Below are positions 28,544-37,371 of a DNA stretch of 64,000 nt, one piece after another (the stretch's first letter is position 1; the number at the start of each line of letters is the position of its first letter). A program made the translations under genes and the position numbers. A model generated the notes under the pieces. It worked only from the letters and a program-made list of their open reading frames with translations, ran no database searches and had not been told where the DNA came from. Location: NCBI GenBank assembly GCA_937967505.1, contig CALCJM010000099.1:1-64000 (forward strand), given 5' to 3'. Source of the stretch: an uncultured Pirellulaceae bacterium. GTDB lineage: Bacteria; Planctomycetota; Planctomycetia; Pirellulales; Pirellulaceae.

Positions 28544-30598
28544 TTAAATTCGTTTGAACTTTTTATCGAGCTCTTCACGGGAAAACGTGAGTGAAGTTGG
28601 CCGTCCGTGTGGACAATGATGCCCGTCCTGGCACAGTTCACGTTGCTCCAGCAAAGCCTCGATTTCCTCCGGAGTCAATTTATCACCGGCTTTAACGGCC
28701 GCTTTGCAGGAAATCATATGTAAAAGTTCATCAACAAGATCACGTTGGTCGAGATTTTTTGCTTCGCCCATTAGTTTGTCGATGACATTCTTGAGTACTT
28801 CTGCGGGATTCTGATTGGACAGCATCGCCGGGTAACTGGCCACCAACACGGTGTCACCGCCAAACGGCTCGACTTCGATTCCTAATCCCTTGAGCATTTC
28901 CGCCTGCTCCAGCACTGCCGCCGCTTCGGCCGGACGCAACGCCACCGGCTCTGGCACCAACATGCGCTGCTTCTCCAGCGTCCCGGAAAGTACTTTTTCG
29001 CGAATCTGTTCGTAAATGATACGCTCGTGCAGCGCATGTTGATCAGTGATAATCATGCCGTCTTCAGTCTCGTGAACCAGATACGTGTTGTGTACCTGAA
29101 TCGCCAGAGGAGCCCCGGATGATCTGGGAGGGTCATGCTGTGACGGGACGGATGAAAGTGGATCTCGCCCCCCCGCAATTCTCCCAACTGTATTTTCTCC
29201 CTCGGCAGCCGACGGGGACGACGATGCTGTCGTCTGTGCGTCTGAGCCCGCCCCCGACTCCGGCAGCGGATGCGAAAATGGATCGTAGCCTGCCGGAAGT
29301 GCGCGAGCGACTTTTGATTCGCCCTGCGTGCCGCCGACATCGGATGTTATTCCCGCCGGTGACAATGGCGGGAACGGACGGAAATCGCCCGCTTGCCCGG
29401 GTAATCCGCCGCCGGGTTGGCGGGGGGCCGACGTCCAGTCGCGCTCGACCGCCGTTGGCGCAAACGGTATTCGTTCCTGACTTTCGGTTGGGCTCGGCCT
29501 GAGCTCCAGATTCGCCTCTGACGCCCCGGATTCCGGCACCGGGTTGCGACGGCTTAATTGACCTTTGGCCGTCAGGTCGGTGCTGAGGAATTTGCTGCGT
29601 AGTGTACCCAATAACTGTCGGTAAACCGCACCGCCGTTCTGAAATCGCACTTCCAGTTTTGCCGGATGGACGTTGACATCGACCAGATCGTAGGGCATCT
29701 GCATGCGCAAAAAACACACTGGAAAACGCCCCACCATCAGTAATCCGCGGTAGGATTCGCTGAGTGCATGTTGCAGCGATCGATCGCGGATGAAGCGGTC
29801 GTTCAAAAACAGATACTGCATCCGGTTGTTCGACCGGCTGACCGAGGGATTGACCACAAATCCCGAGATGGAAACTTGATCGTCCTCGTTGGAAACCGGA
29901 ATCAAGTTTTCACCAATTTCGGGTCCGAAGAATTGGGTAATGCGCTGGGCCCACGAATCACTGGCGGTCAGTTGATGCTGAATTTTACCGTTATTCATTA
30001 GCGTCATTTGCACGTGCGGGTTAGCCAGTGCCACCCGGGTGAACGCTTCGGCGATGTGACCGCGTTCGGTCTGCGCGGTTTTCATAAACTTCTGGCGAAC
30101 GGGCGTGTTGTAAAACAACTGCCGAACCTCGATCGTTGTGCCCACCGGGCAACCACAGGGCTGAACGGGTTCGTGATGTCCGCCATTGACAACCAACTCG
30201 AAACCGCAATCTGAATTGGGTGTGCGGGAGCGAATGGTGGCCCGGGAAACTTCGGTAATCGATGCCAGCGCTTCGCCACGAAACCCGAACGTGCCAACAC
30301 TGAACAGGTCATCGGCAGTTTCAATTTTACTGGTTGCGTGGCTGGTGACGGCCAGCATCAACTGGTCTTGGGGAATCCCCGACCCGTTGTCGGTAATGCG
30401 GATCAGTTCGATCCCTCCCTGTTCGAGCGCTACCTCGATTTGAGTTGCACCGGCATCGACACTGTTCTCCAACAGTTCTTTGACAACGCTGGCAGGGCGT
30501 TCGATCACTTCTCCGGCAGCGATCTTGTTGATCATGCTGGTGGAGAGTTGTTGAATAGGGCGCCTCACCGCTTCATTGGCGACGTTCGAGGTATTCAT
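28544..30598 (-). CDS. mutL: DNA mismatch repair protein MutL with endonuclease motifs
   Basis: A 684-residue mismatch repair ATPase. The GHKL ATPase is N-terminal (ELLENSVDAG at 41-50, DNGSGIP, GFRGEALASI). A Pro/Ser/Gly-rich linker spans about residues 340-490. The C-terminal dimerisation domain carries the endonuclease motif DQHA at 519-522 within DQHAxxERIxYE, SCKAAVKAGDKL, and CPHGRPT close to the end. This is the nicking type of MutL used by bacteria without MutH. It precedes aroDEK on the same strand. ATG 30598 gives MNTSNVAN before the conserved IQQLSTSMINKIAAGEV. Confidence 0.97.
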   Translation of the reverse strand: MNTSNVANEAVRRPIQQLSTSMINKIAAGEVIERPASVVKELLENSVDAGATQIEVALEQGGIELIRITDNGSGIPQDQLMLAVTSHATSKIETADDLFSVGTFGFRGEALASITEVSRATIRSRTPNSDCGFELVVNGGHHEPVQPCGCPVGTTIEVRQLFYNTPVRQKFMKTAQTERGHIAEAFTRVALANPHVQMTLMNNGKIQHQLTASDSWAQRITQFFGPEIGENLIPVSNEDDQVSISGFVVNPSVSRSNNRMQYLFLNDRFIRDRSLQHALSESYRGLLMVGRFPVCFLRMQMPYDLVDVNVHPAKLEVRFQNGGAVYRQLLGTLRSKFLSTDLTAKGQLSRRNPVPESGASEANLELRPSPTESQERIPFAPTAVERDWTSAPRQPGGGLPGQAGDFRPFPPLSPAGITSDVGGTQGESKVARALPAGYDPFSHPLPESGAGSDAQTTASSSPSAAEGENTVGRIAGGRDPLSSVPSQHDPPRSSGAPLAIQVHNTYLVHETEDGMIITDQHALHERIIYEQIREKVLSGTLEKQRMLVPEPVALRPAEAAAVLEQAEMLKGLGIEVEPFGGDTVLVASYPAMLSNQNPAEVLKNVIDKLMGEAKNLDQRDLVDELLHMISCKAAVKAGDKLTPEEIEALLEQRELCQDGHHCPHGRPTSLTFSREELDKKFKRI

Positions 30599-31299
30599 TG
30601 TGCAATCCGTTTGTATTTTTCAACTTCGAGATTATCAAGCGTCTGTTTAGCTACGGGCGTGATGTCACCTGTTCCCGATAGGCTTCCTCCAACGCTGCAA
30701 TCCGGCATTGTCGAAAATTTGCCCGCCTTCCGCTACCCGTAAACCAGCCAGACAGCCATGAATATTCTTCCTGTCGATTAAATCGATAACCACATCGCCC
30801 TGCGGTTCGCCCTGACCATCGAGGTAGCGTGGTACTGGTGGAAGTCCGAGCAGTCTTGACATGGCAGAAGAATGCCTGCACGTACGCACAAAATTCCGAC
30901 GCGGACAAGCAGCAGTGCCCCGGGATTATAGATGGTCGTCAAGCAACGTTTGCTACCGACCTTTCATCACCCGCAGTGAAACCGAACGTCGCGGAGGCAC
31001 AGATCAAGGCCACGGCTGGCCCGGGTAGCGGAACGACAGGTAACTGAAACAGACAGCGTAACAATCCCAAGGCATGGCGGCTCAATCGGTGGGCAACGGT
31101 CGAAAGAACCAGTACCGGGTACAACCCTACATCGATTTCAGGGAACCATGACACTGGATGCCACTCAGCTTTGTCGTGACGCAAGGTCGTATATCGCTAC
31201 TCGTACATCGCTACAGAAGCTTCGGTCATCTGCCGGGGCGTTCCGTAAGAGATTACAAGCTGCCCTGTCAGTTTTTCACTATTTCATCGGGAACAGTGA
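30599..31299. other. Gap between mutL and the sigma-factor gene, possible gene remnants
   Basis: About 700 bp without an intact gene. Minus-strand frames at 30651-30908 and 30939-31184 show stretches that look protein-like (for example YLDGQGEPQGDVVIDLIDR, and IAALEEAYREQV in another frame), but they are interrupted by stops and frame changes. This may be a decayed gene; no family recognised. Confidence 0.35.
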
Positions 31300-32988
31300 T
31301 TAATTATCCGAATCCAGCAAGTCGGCGAAGTCGATCTTTTCCTGCTGGGCCGCTTGGCGAAGTTTCACCAAAGCTCGCGCTTCGATCTGGCGAATACGCT
31401 CCTTTGTCACTCCCAACTGTTCTCCCACCTCTTTCAACGTCTGAGGCTCCTGGCTGTAATCCAGCCCGAAGCGGCTGATGATGATCTTCTGCTCCCGATC
31501 ATCAAGGTTATCCAGAATCTGGCTGACCTGACGCTCGCGGAGTTGCTGCGCCGATTCCAGCACGCGCTGATCCGAACGCTGATCTTCCTTCGCCAGAAAC
31601 AACTCCTCTGAAGTTGGCCGAAAGCGATCCTTCTGGCGGAACTCGCCGGGAATGGTTCGGGCGAAGTTCTTCATAATCGCCCAGCTGGCATAGGTACTGA
31701 ACTTGTTGCCGCGGGCGTAGTCGAATTTTTCAACTGCGCGAATCAATGACATATTCCCGTCGCTGACCAACTGAAAGAAATCCTCGCTGGCCATCACGTG
31801 CCGTTTGGCAATCGAAACCACCAGTCGTAAGTTCGACTGCACAATTTGGTTCTTGACCCTCACGGCCTGACCGTAAAGGGCTTCGATCTTGTCCATGTCG
31901 GCAGCACGTGCGCGAGTGCTGTCCATATTGTTTCGCAGTTTCGTCGCTTGGTATTTCAGGAAATTGTACTTGCGGAACAGGTGCTGCTCCTGCTCGCGAT
32001 TTAGCAACGGCACCTCGTACAGGGATGCGAGATATCGCGGCAATCCGGCAGGGGCTTTCGTCTTGCGGCGAGCGGTTTCCGATTCCGGCATCGGCGTCTG
32101 AACGATTTTCTTGTCGGCCGATTTGCGACGAAATTCATCGTTGTCCATGTAATCCAGCGGCAGATCCATAATCATCTGCGCCCGCACTTCGTTGACCACG
32201 CGATAGATCGTCGTCTTCGTACGGCAGTACCGCGTGGCAATCGCGTCGGCCGATTTACCGGCAACGAATTCAGCGTAGATACGCTCTTTCATTTCCAAAT
32301 TCAGCGGCCCGGTCTGGTCAGGGAACACCGCAATCTGTGGATTGTCCTGATCGAACTGCTTGATGGTGTAGCGAATCGTCTCGACACTTCGACTCATGTT
32401 TTTTGCGATCCGGCGAGTCACCTCAGCAGGGCAACCGCCGGCGCGAGCCAGACGTCGGGCACGATCGATGATCTCGATCCGGTCCTCGTTGGTCAACTGG
32501 CTGAAACGCTCGCCACGCTGCACTTTTTCACGGTTGGTTTTGGAGAACTGATCAACGCTGGTATGCAAAAAACCGACCCGCTTGCGACCACCATCGAAAA
32601 TAAATTTTCGACTGACCAGTCCCTGCTGTCGCCAACGCGAGATTGTTTTGGTGGAAACATTGAAACGCTTGCTAAGCTCATCGACAGTGAACACCGGTTG
32701 GCCAAACTCATCAGCCTTCAGATTGGCGGAATCGGAAAGATCTTCAATGAAATTGTGCAGATCATTTCGCAACTCACACCCATCAATCATTACGATGGGC
32801 CCAGGATCCATGCGGAAACCCGTAATGCGAAAACATACAAACTCAAAATTGTACGTTTTGTCAGCTTGAATCTCACGCAACAACTGCTCGGCATTGTCGA
32901 TCTGCTCAATCTTCTTCTCTCGGGGAGCAAATCGAACCTGCTGATCGCGCAGTTCGGCGATAGATTCACATTTGTATTGGGTATGCAT
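31300..32988 (-). CDS. Sigma-70-family factor with three N-terminal helix-turn-helix segments
   Basis: A 562-residue protein from ATG 32988, with AGGA six bases upstream. The C-terminal half is a sigma factor: region 1.2 at about 316-345 (YLASLYEVPLLNREQEQHLF), region 2 at about 385-450 (NLRLVVSIAKRH, FSTYASWAIMKNFAR) and region 4 at about 490-548 (LGVTKERIRQIEARALVKLR). Region 3 appears short. The N-terminal half has a MerR/excisionase-like HTH at 101-145 (VDELSKRFNVSTKTISRWRQQ) and two more HTH-like segments near 175-212 and 235-280 (ADAIATRYCRTKTTIYRVV). Extra DNA contacts next to promoters are inferred. Not the housekeeping RpoD by its region 2 and 3. Confidence 0.88.
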   Translation of the reverse strand: MHTQYKCESIAELRDQQVRFAPREKKIEQIDNAEQLLREIQADKTYNFEFVCFRITGFRMDPGPIVMIDGCELRNDLHNFIEDLSDSANLKADEFGQPVFTVDELSKRFNVSTKTISRWRQQGLVSRKFIFDGGRKRVGFLHTSVDQFSKTNREKVQRGERFSQLTNEDRIEIIDRARRLARAGGCPAEVTRRIAKNMSRSVETIRYTIKQFDQDNPQIAVFPDQTGPLNLEMKERIYAEFVAGKSADAIATRYCRTKTTIYRVVNEVRAQMIMDLPLDYMDNDEFRRKSADKKIVQTPMPESETARRKTKAPAGLPRYLASLYEVPLLNREQEQHLFRKYNFLKYQATKLRNNMDSTRARAADMDKIEALYGQAVRVKNQIVQSNLRLVVSIAKRHVMASEDFFQLVSDGNMSLIRAVEKFDYARGNKFSTYASWAIMKNFARTIPGEFRQKDRFRPTSEELFLAKEDQRSDQRVLESAQQLRERQVSQILDNLDDREQKIIISRFGLDYSQEPQTLKEVGEQLGVTKERIRQIEARALVKLRQAAQQEKIDFADLLDSDN

Positions 32989-33862
32989 TGGGTCCTGCCT
33001 CTCAATTCGTTCTGTTTCCAACAGACTTCCTGTCCTTTGACGCGATGAACAAACAAATATTTCGAATCAATGATCCTTCCAGTCCAAATAGCACGCTTTC
33101 ATAGCACACTCCTGTGAACCAGTACGCTCACCTAACGCCAAGGTTCGCGGAGCGAACGCTATCTGACGTTTGTCCGACATAAACCTTGCTAACTAAACCT
33201 ACCTCTCAAAACTGGCTTTTGATCTAAATGAATGTGTCGAACTACGACATAATCAATTTTAAAAACCGTAAGTTAGCAGCTTATGCAACTATACCAAGTG
33301 TCCAGCAAATACCGTTCCAATCGCCCCAACCGGTTCTCAAATATCGCTTTCTCCACGGTTTTTCCCATCTCCAAGGACGCATCAGCCGTCACAAAGGTTC
33401 CCCTCACGCACTCACATTTGTCAGATTACGGGACAGCTGTCTCAAAATGATACGGGCGAATTCGCTCACTGATTCGTTTTTCCAGCCTCCCGCGACAAAA
33501 CCGCGACAAATGCCCAAGCGGAACCGCCATTGGATATTTGCATATTGGACCACCTGTTTCTCACGTATCACTATTGCGGCGTGACAAACGGGCAAGTCCC
33601 TGATTTGCATTCGGCTACTTCCCCTCCCGACCAAATTCTACCACGCGTTGGCAGGCTGAAACCCGCGTTTCGATGGCGGGTTGGTTGTGCAGATCAAGTC
33701 GGCGGAATGAAAGCTGGCAGTTTTGCTTGCGTTTTTGCTTGCGTATAAGGCCTGTACAGGCCAGCGTTTGGCCCAAGTTTCTACCAGAGAATGACGAAGC
33801 ATACTTGTATCCATCACATACCGCACTGCGCCGGAATATCCCCTTCGATTTTTGGATCCAAA
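32989..33862. other. Long intergenic region upstream of the HTH-sigma gene
   Basis: About 870 bp between divergent genes, more AT-rich than its surroundings around 33050-33300. A small hairpin GTTCGCGGAGCGAAC lies near 33147, and TTTTGCTTGCG is directly repeated near 33721-33743. A minus-strand frame at 33404-33634 is unconvincing. It must hold the promoters of both flanking genes and may hold a long leader. Confidence 0.4.
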
Positions 33863-35341
33863 ATGAAGACCGTTTTTGATCGCACGCTCGCTTCCTCTCT
33901 CATCTTTTCACTGGTCATCGCGTCGATGCTGTCGCTGCAAAACGCACGCGCCGGGGCGGCCGAGACAATTGAAATCAAGATCTCAACCAACCGGGGCCTA
34001 CAGCAAAAAATCGACGCACGTTTCGAACACGAGGGGCAGGTAACGGTCGATAACGCTGGTCAGGCGGAAAAATCAGAACGTCTGAAAATGAAAACGGTCG
34101 CCGATCTGGTTTTCCACCAACGTCTGACGGGTACCGCCAATGACCCTCAGTCAATCCGTTACTACAACTCGTCCTACGGCAACTTCAACATTGAAAAAGG
34201 CAAAACCAAGGCCTCTCTGGCGGAGCAAAACCGCCTGATTGTCGCTCGCCTGAAGTCGAAACCGGGCCAGCGCATTCAGATGGCGTCCGTTCAGGATCTT
34301 TTGAACCAATCTGAATTGAATCTGATCAAGAATCCTGCCGACCCGTTAACTTACGCCGGTTTGCTGAGGAAAAAATCGGTTTCCCCCGGAGAGAAGTGGC
34401 CGGCCGATAAAAACGCGTTGGCCAACTTTCTGGCCGTTGACCGGATTTTGTTCAGCGACGCAAAAATGATGCTGAAAACCGCCACCCGCAGCCAAGCCAG
34501 AATTTATCTGCTTGGTCAGGTCGATGCGACGGTGAACGATGTGGGAACCAACATGAAAGTTAGCGCCGTATTTGATATTGATCGTAAATCCAGCCAGGTC
34601 ACTCAGGTGCGCCTGAACATTGATGAAAATCGCGAGGCCGGCCAGGTCGCACCTGGTTTCGAGGGAAAATCGCGGGTCAGTGTGCGCATCGCGGCCGACG
34701 GGCGCTGCGAACATCTGTCCACCGCCAATCTGAAAAAACTGACCAGGTCACGTCGTATCAAACAGCGATTGCAATGGCTGTCCGAGGCGGGGAAGTTTGC
34801 GTTGCAATACGATCCGCGCTGGAAGATGATCGCATCAGAAAAAGAAGCGGCCGTCCTGCGTTACATTGATGACGGTGATCTAATGGCTCAGTGCAATGTG
34901 GTTCAGTTGCCTTCTCGCCCGGCCAGCAAGCCGTTGACACTACCGGAGTATCGTAAAGAAATTGAAGCGATCATTCGTGCCGACAAAACGGCAAAATTGG
35001 TCAGTGCAAAAAAAATCAAAACAACAAACGGGCACAGCGCGTTGCGGGTATCGGTCAAGGGCATCGAAGACGGTGTTCCGGTAAAATGGATTTACTATCA
35101 CGTCGGTGCGGACGATGGTCGGCGTTTGACCTTCATCTTCACACTCGAACAGGAAATCGCGGATATATTCCAGCCGTCAGATCAGCGCATGGTCAACGGG
35201 TTGAACTTTTTTGTCAAGCAATCCAATCCCAAGGTGAACGTGAAAACCAAACGCGTCGCGCAGCACGCCGCCAATACCGACCGCAAGTCTGCGGCCAGTC
35301 CCACCAAAGGATCTGCGAGAGCGGCGAAAAAGACGCGTTAA
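33863..35341 (+). CDS. Exported protein of unknown function
   Basis: A 492-residue protein from ATG 33863 with a signal peptide (MKTVFDRTLASSLIFSLVIA, ending near ARAGAAE). The mature part has a beta-rich N-terminal half (IEIKISTNRGLQQKIDARFEHEGQ and similar strands, residues 35-270), a second part around residues 300-450 (FALQYDPRWKMIASEKEAAVL, KWIYYHVGADDGRRLTFIFTLEQ) and a Lys/Arg/Ala-rich tail. The middle region resembles proteins that bind or sense envelope ligands only in a general way. No family recognised. Probably a planctomycete periplasmic or cell-surface protein. Confidence 0.7.
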   Translation: MKTVFDRTLASSLIFSLVIASMLSLQNARAGAAETIEIKISTNRGLQQKIDARFEHEGQVTVDNAGQAEKSERLKMKTVADLVFHQRLTGTANDPQSIRYYNSSYGNFNIEKGKTKASLAEQNRLIVARLKSKPGQRIQMASVQDLLNQSELNLIKNPADPLTYAGLLRKKSVSPGEKWPADKNALANFLAVDRILFSDAKMMLKTATRSQARIYLLGQVDATVNDVGTNMKVSAVFDIDRKSSQVTQVRLNIDENREAGQVAPGFEGKSRVSVRIAADGRCEHLSTANLKKLTRSRRIKQRLQWLSEAGKFALQYDPRWKMIASEKEAAVLRYIDDGDLMAQCNVVQLPSRPASKPLTLPEYRKEIEAIIRADKTAKLVSAKKIKTTNGHSALRVSVKGIEDGVPVKWIYYHVGADDGRRLTFIFTLEQEIADIFQPSDQRMVNGLNFFVKQSNPKVNVKTKRVAQHAANTDRKSAASPTKGSARAAKKTR

Positions 35342-35533
35342 TCCCGAATTGGTGCGATATTGATGGCACCGTGGGCTCCCGAAAACTGCCCCTGATTTCC
35401 TGCTTCTCACTCCGGGGCACTTGAGGCCCCCAACCAGAATCGGTTACCCTTTTGCTTTTAAGATTTTGGCCTGCCGATGGCCAGCGCTGTGTCCTGTCAA
35501 TGGCCAGCGTCAACTTTTAAAGCGAAAGACGAC

Positions 35534-36358
35534 ATGCTTGACCTGTACGACAAAATCCAACAGTCCGTCCAATACATCCGCAGCAAATGGGATGTCACTC
35601 CCCATGCGGGAATCATTCTGGGAACAGGGTTGGGGCCGCTGGTTGAACAAATCGATGTCGCGGTCGCGCTGGACTATGAAGAAATCCCCAACTTCCCCGT
35701 TTCCACCGCACCATCGCACCACGGTCGCTTGGTCTGCGGGACTCTGGCGGGCAAGCCCGTTGTGGCCATGCAGGGACGCCTGCATATGTATGAGGGATAC
35801 CCACTGAAGGAGATCACGTTACCGGTTCGAATCATGAAAGCGCTCGGAGCCGATCTAATGATGGTGTCCAACGCTTGCGGGGGCTTGAATCCCAATTATG
35901 CCACCGGCGATATTATGCTGATCGACGACCAGATCAACCTGATGGGTGACAACCCGTTAATCGGGATCAATGATGACCGGCTGGGCGTACGTTTTCCCGA
36001 TATGTCAGCGCCCTTCTGTGGCAAACTGATCGATCGCGCGCTGGGCATCGCTCGCAGCGCCGACATCGTGGCACACAAAGGAGTATTTGTCGCGGTGGCC
36101 GGCCCCAACCTAGAGACCCGCGCCGAATATCGATTCCTTCGCACGATCGGCGCGGACGTGGTTGGCATGTCAACCGTGCCGGAGGTCATTGTTGCCGTTC
36201 ACGAACAAATGCGTGTGATTGGTTTTTCAGTCGTTACCGACATGTGCCTTCCCGATGCCCTCGAGGCCGCGGTCGAGGCGGAGATCATTGCAATCGCCAA
36301 AAATGCCGAACCCAAGCTGACCAAATTGATCGTGGGTGTCCTTGAACAAGAGGATTGA
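35534..36358 (+). CDS. Purine nucleoside phosphorylase, Asp-type paralogue
   Basis: Trimeric (class II) PNP family member of 274 residues that splits nucleosides with phosphate. GTGLG near residue 30, the phosphate-binding SHHGRLVCG, the AVAGPNLETRAEYR ligand segment and GMSTVPE are all present. At the base-recognition site the sequence is VVTDMCLP, with Asp236 where human PNP has Asn243; the related MTA phosphorylases, which accept 6-amino purines, also have Asp there. Adenine-type nucleosides such as methylthioadenosine are therefore possible substrates, by inference. ATG 35534 gives MLDLYDKI; earlier in-frame codons add no similarity. It is followed after about 75 bp by a second PNP gene. 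Confidence 0.9.
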   Translation: MLDLYDKIQQSVQYIRSKWDVTPHAGIILGTGLGPLVEQIDVAVALDYEEIPNFPVSTAPSHHGRLVCGTLAGKPVVAMQGRLHMYEGYPLKEITLPVRIMKALGADLMMVSNACGGLNPNYATGDIMLIDDQINLMGDNPLIGINDDRLGVRFPDMSAPFCGKLIDRALGIARSADIVAHKGVFVAVAGPNLETRAEYRFLRTIGADVVGMSTVPEVIVAVHEQMRVIGFSVVTDMCLPDALEAAVEAEIIAIAKNAEPKLTKLIVGVLEQED

Positions 36359-36432
36359 CCCAACCCGATGGTTGGCAATCAACAGTGACCAATGACGATC
36401 GATGGCAATCAATAGCGATCGATGGAAAATCG

Positions 36433-37260
36433 ATGGGTGACCTGAAAACACAGATCCAAGACGCGCACCGTTTCCTTGCCGGTCGGTGGGAACCGCCCCC
36501 ATCTGTTGGTATTATTCTGGGAACCGGTTCCGGCCAGATCGCCGACAGCATCAAGGCCGATGTGAAAATCCCCTACCCGGAAGTACCTCATTTTCCCGCC
36601 AGCACGGCAATGGGGCACAAAGGGCAATTTGTCTGTGGCACATTGGCGGGAGCCAGCGTGATCGCGATGCAGGGGCGCTTTCATCTATACGAGGGATACG
36701 ACGTGGACCTGGCAACGTTGCCAGTCCACGTGATGGCGGCGCTGGGGGTTTCCCGGTTGTTCATCAGTAATGCCGCCGGTGGCGTGAACCCAAATTGGTG
36801 CGTCGGCGACGTAATGCTGATCAACAGCCATCTGGATTTTATGTATCGCGCAACGCCGGCCCTTGGACAGTGCAACGCATCCGGACGACCGCAGCGAAGG
36901 ACCGACCGGTACGATTCCGAATTAATCACCGGAGCATTGCGGCACGCCCGACAATCAGGTTTCCCCTTGTACCAGGGGGTCTACGCATCGATGCTGGGGC
37001 CGAATTATGAAACCCGGGCCGAATATCGGTATTTAAAAAGAATCGGTGCCGACGCAGTGGGCATGTCGACCGTTCCGGAAGTTGCCGTTGCAGCCAGCTA
37101 CGGATTAAAAGTGATGGCGATGTCCATCATCACCAACGTGGCGAAACCGGATATGCTGAATGAGACTTCCGGAGAAGAGGTTGTTGATGCGGCCGCGATC
37201 GCCGCGCCGCGTCTGAAGTCGATTGTCGAAAATGCCATTGGCCAACCTGATGGACGTTAG
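36433..37260 (+). CDS. Purine nucleoside phosphorylase, Asn-type paralogue
   Basis: Second class II PNP, 275 residues from ATG 36433, tandem to the first. GTGSG, GHKGQFVCG, LGPNYETRAEYR and GMSTVPE form the phosphate and sugar sites, and the base site reads IITNVAKPD with Asn235, the residue that fits 6-oxopurines (guanosine, inosine) in human and bacillary PNP. The pair probably arose by duplication and then split substrate range. The 75-bp spacer contains several GATCGATGG repeats. A TTG start at 36355, overlapping the upstream stop, is formally open but unlikely. Confidence 0.92.
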   Translation: MGDLKTQIQDAHRFLAGRWEPPPSVGIILGTGSGQIADSIKADVKIPYPEVPHFPASTAMGHKGQFVCGTLAGASVIAMQGRFHLYEGYDVDLATLPVHVMAALGVSRLFISNAAGGVNPNWCVGDVMLINSHLDFMYRATPALGQCNASGRPQRRTDRYDSELITGALRHARQSGFPLYQGVYASMLGPNYETRAEYRYLKRIGADAVGMSTVPEVAVAASYGLKVMAMSIITNVAKPDMLNETSGEEVVDAAAIAAPRLKSIVENAIGQPDGR

Positions 37261-37371
37261 CAACCAGATCATGCACGGCTGCACACACGCATTCAACGAC
37301 TTATATGTCTTATACGTCTTGCCAACTTCAAATACCTTGGAAGGCGTGGCCACTTTACCCAACATCGACCA

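Noticed and set aside
30939-31184. An 81-codon minus-strand frame upstream of mutL
   Set aside because: Only the middle part looks like protein, and no start site or family was found; mentioned as possible remnant DNA instead.
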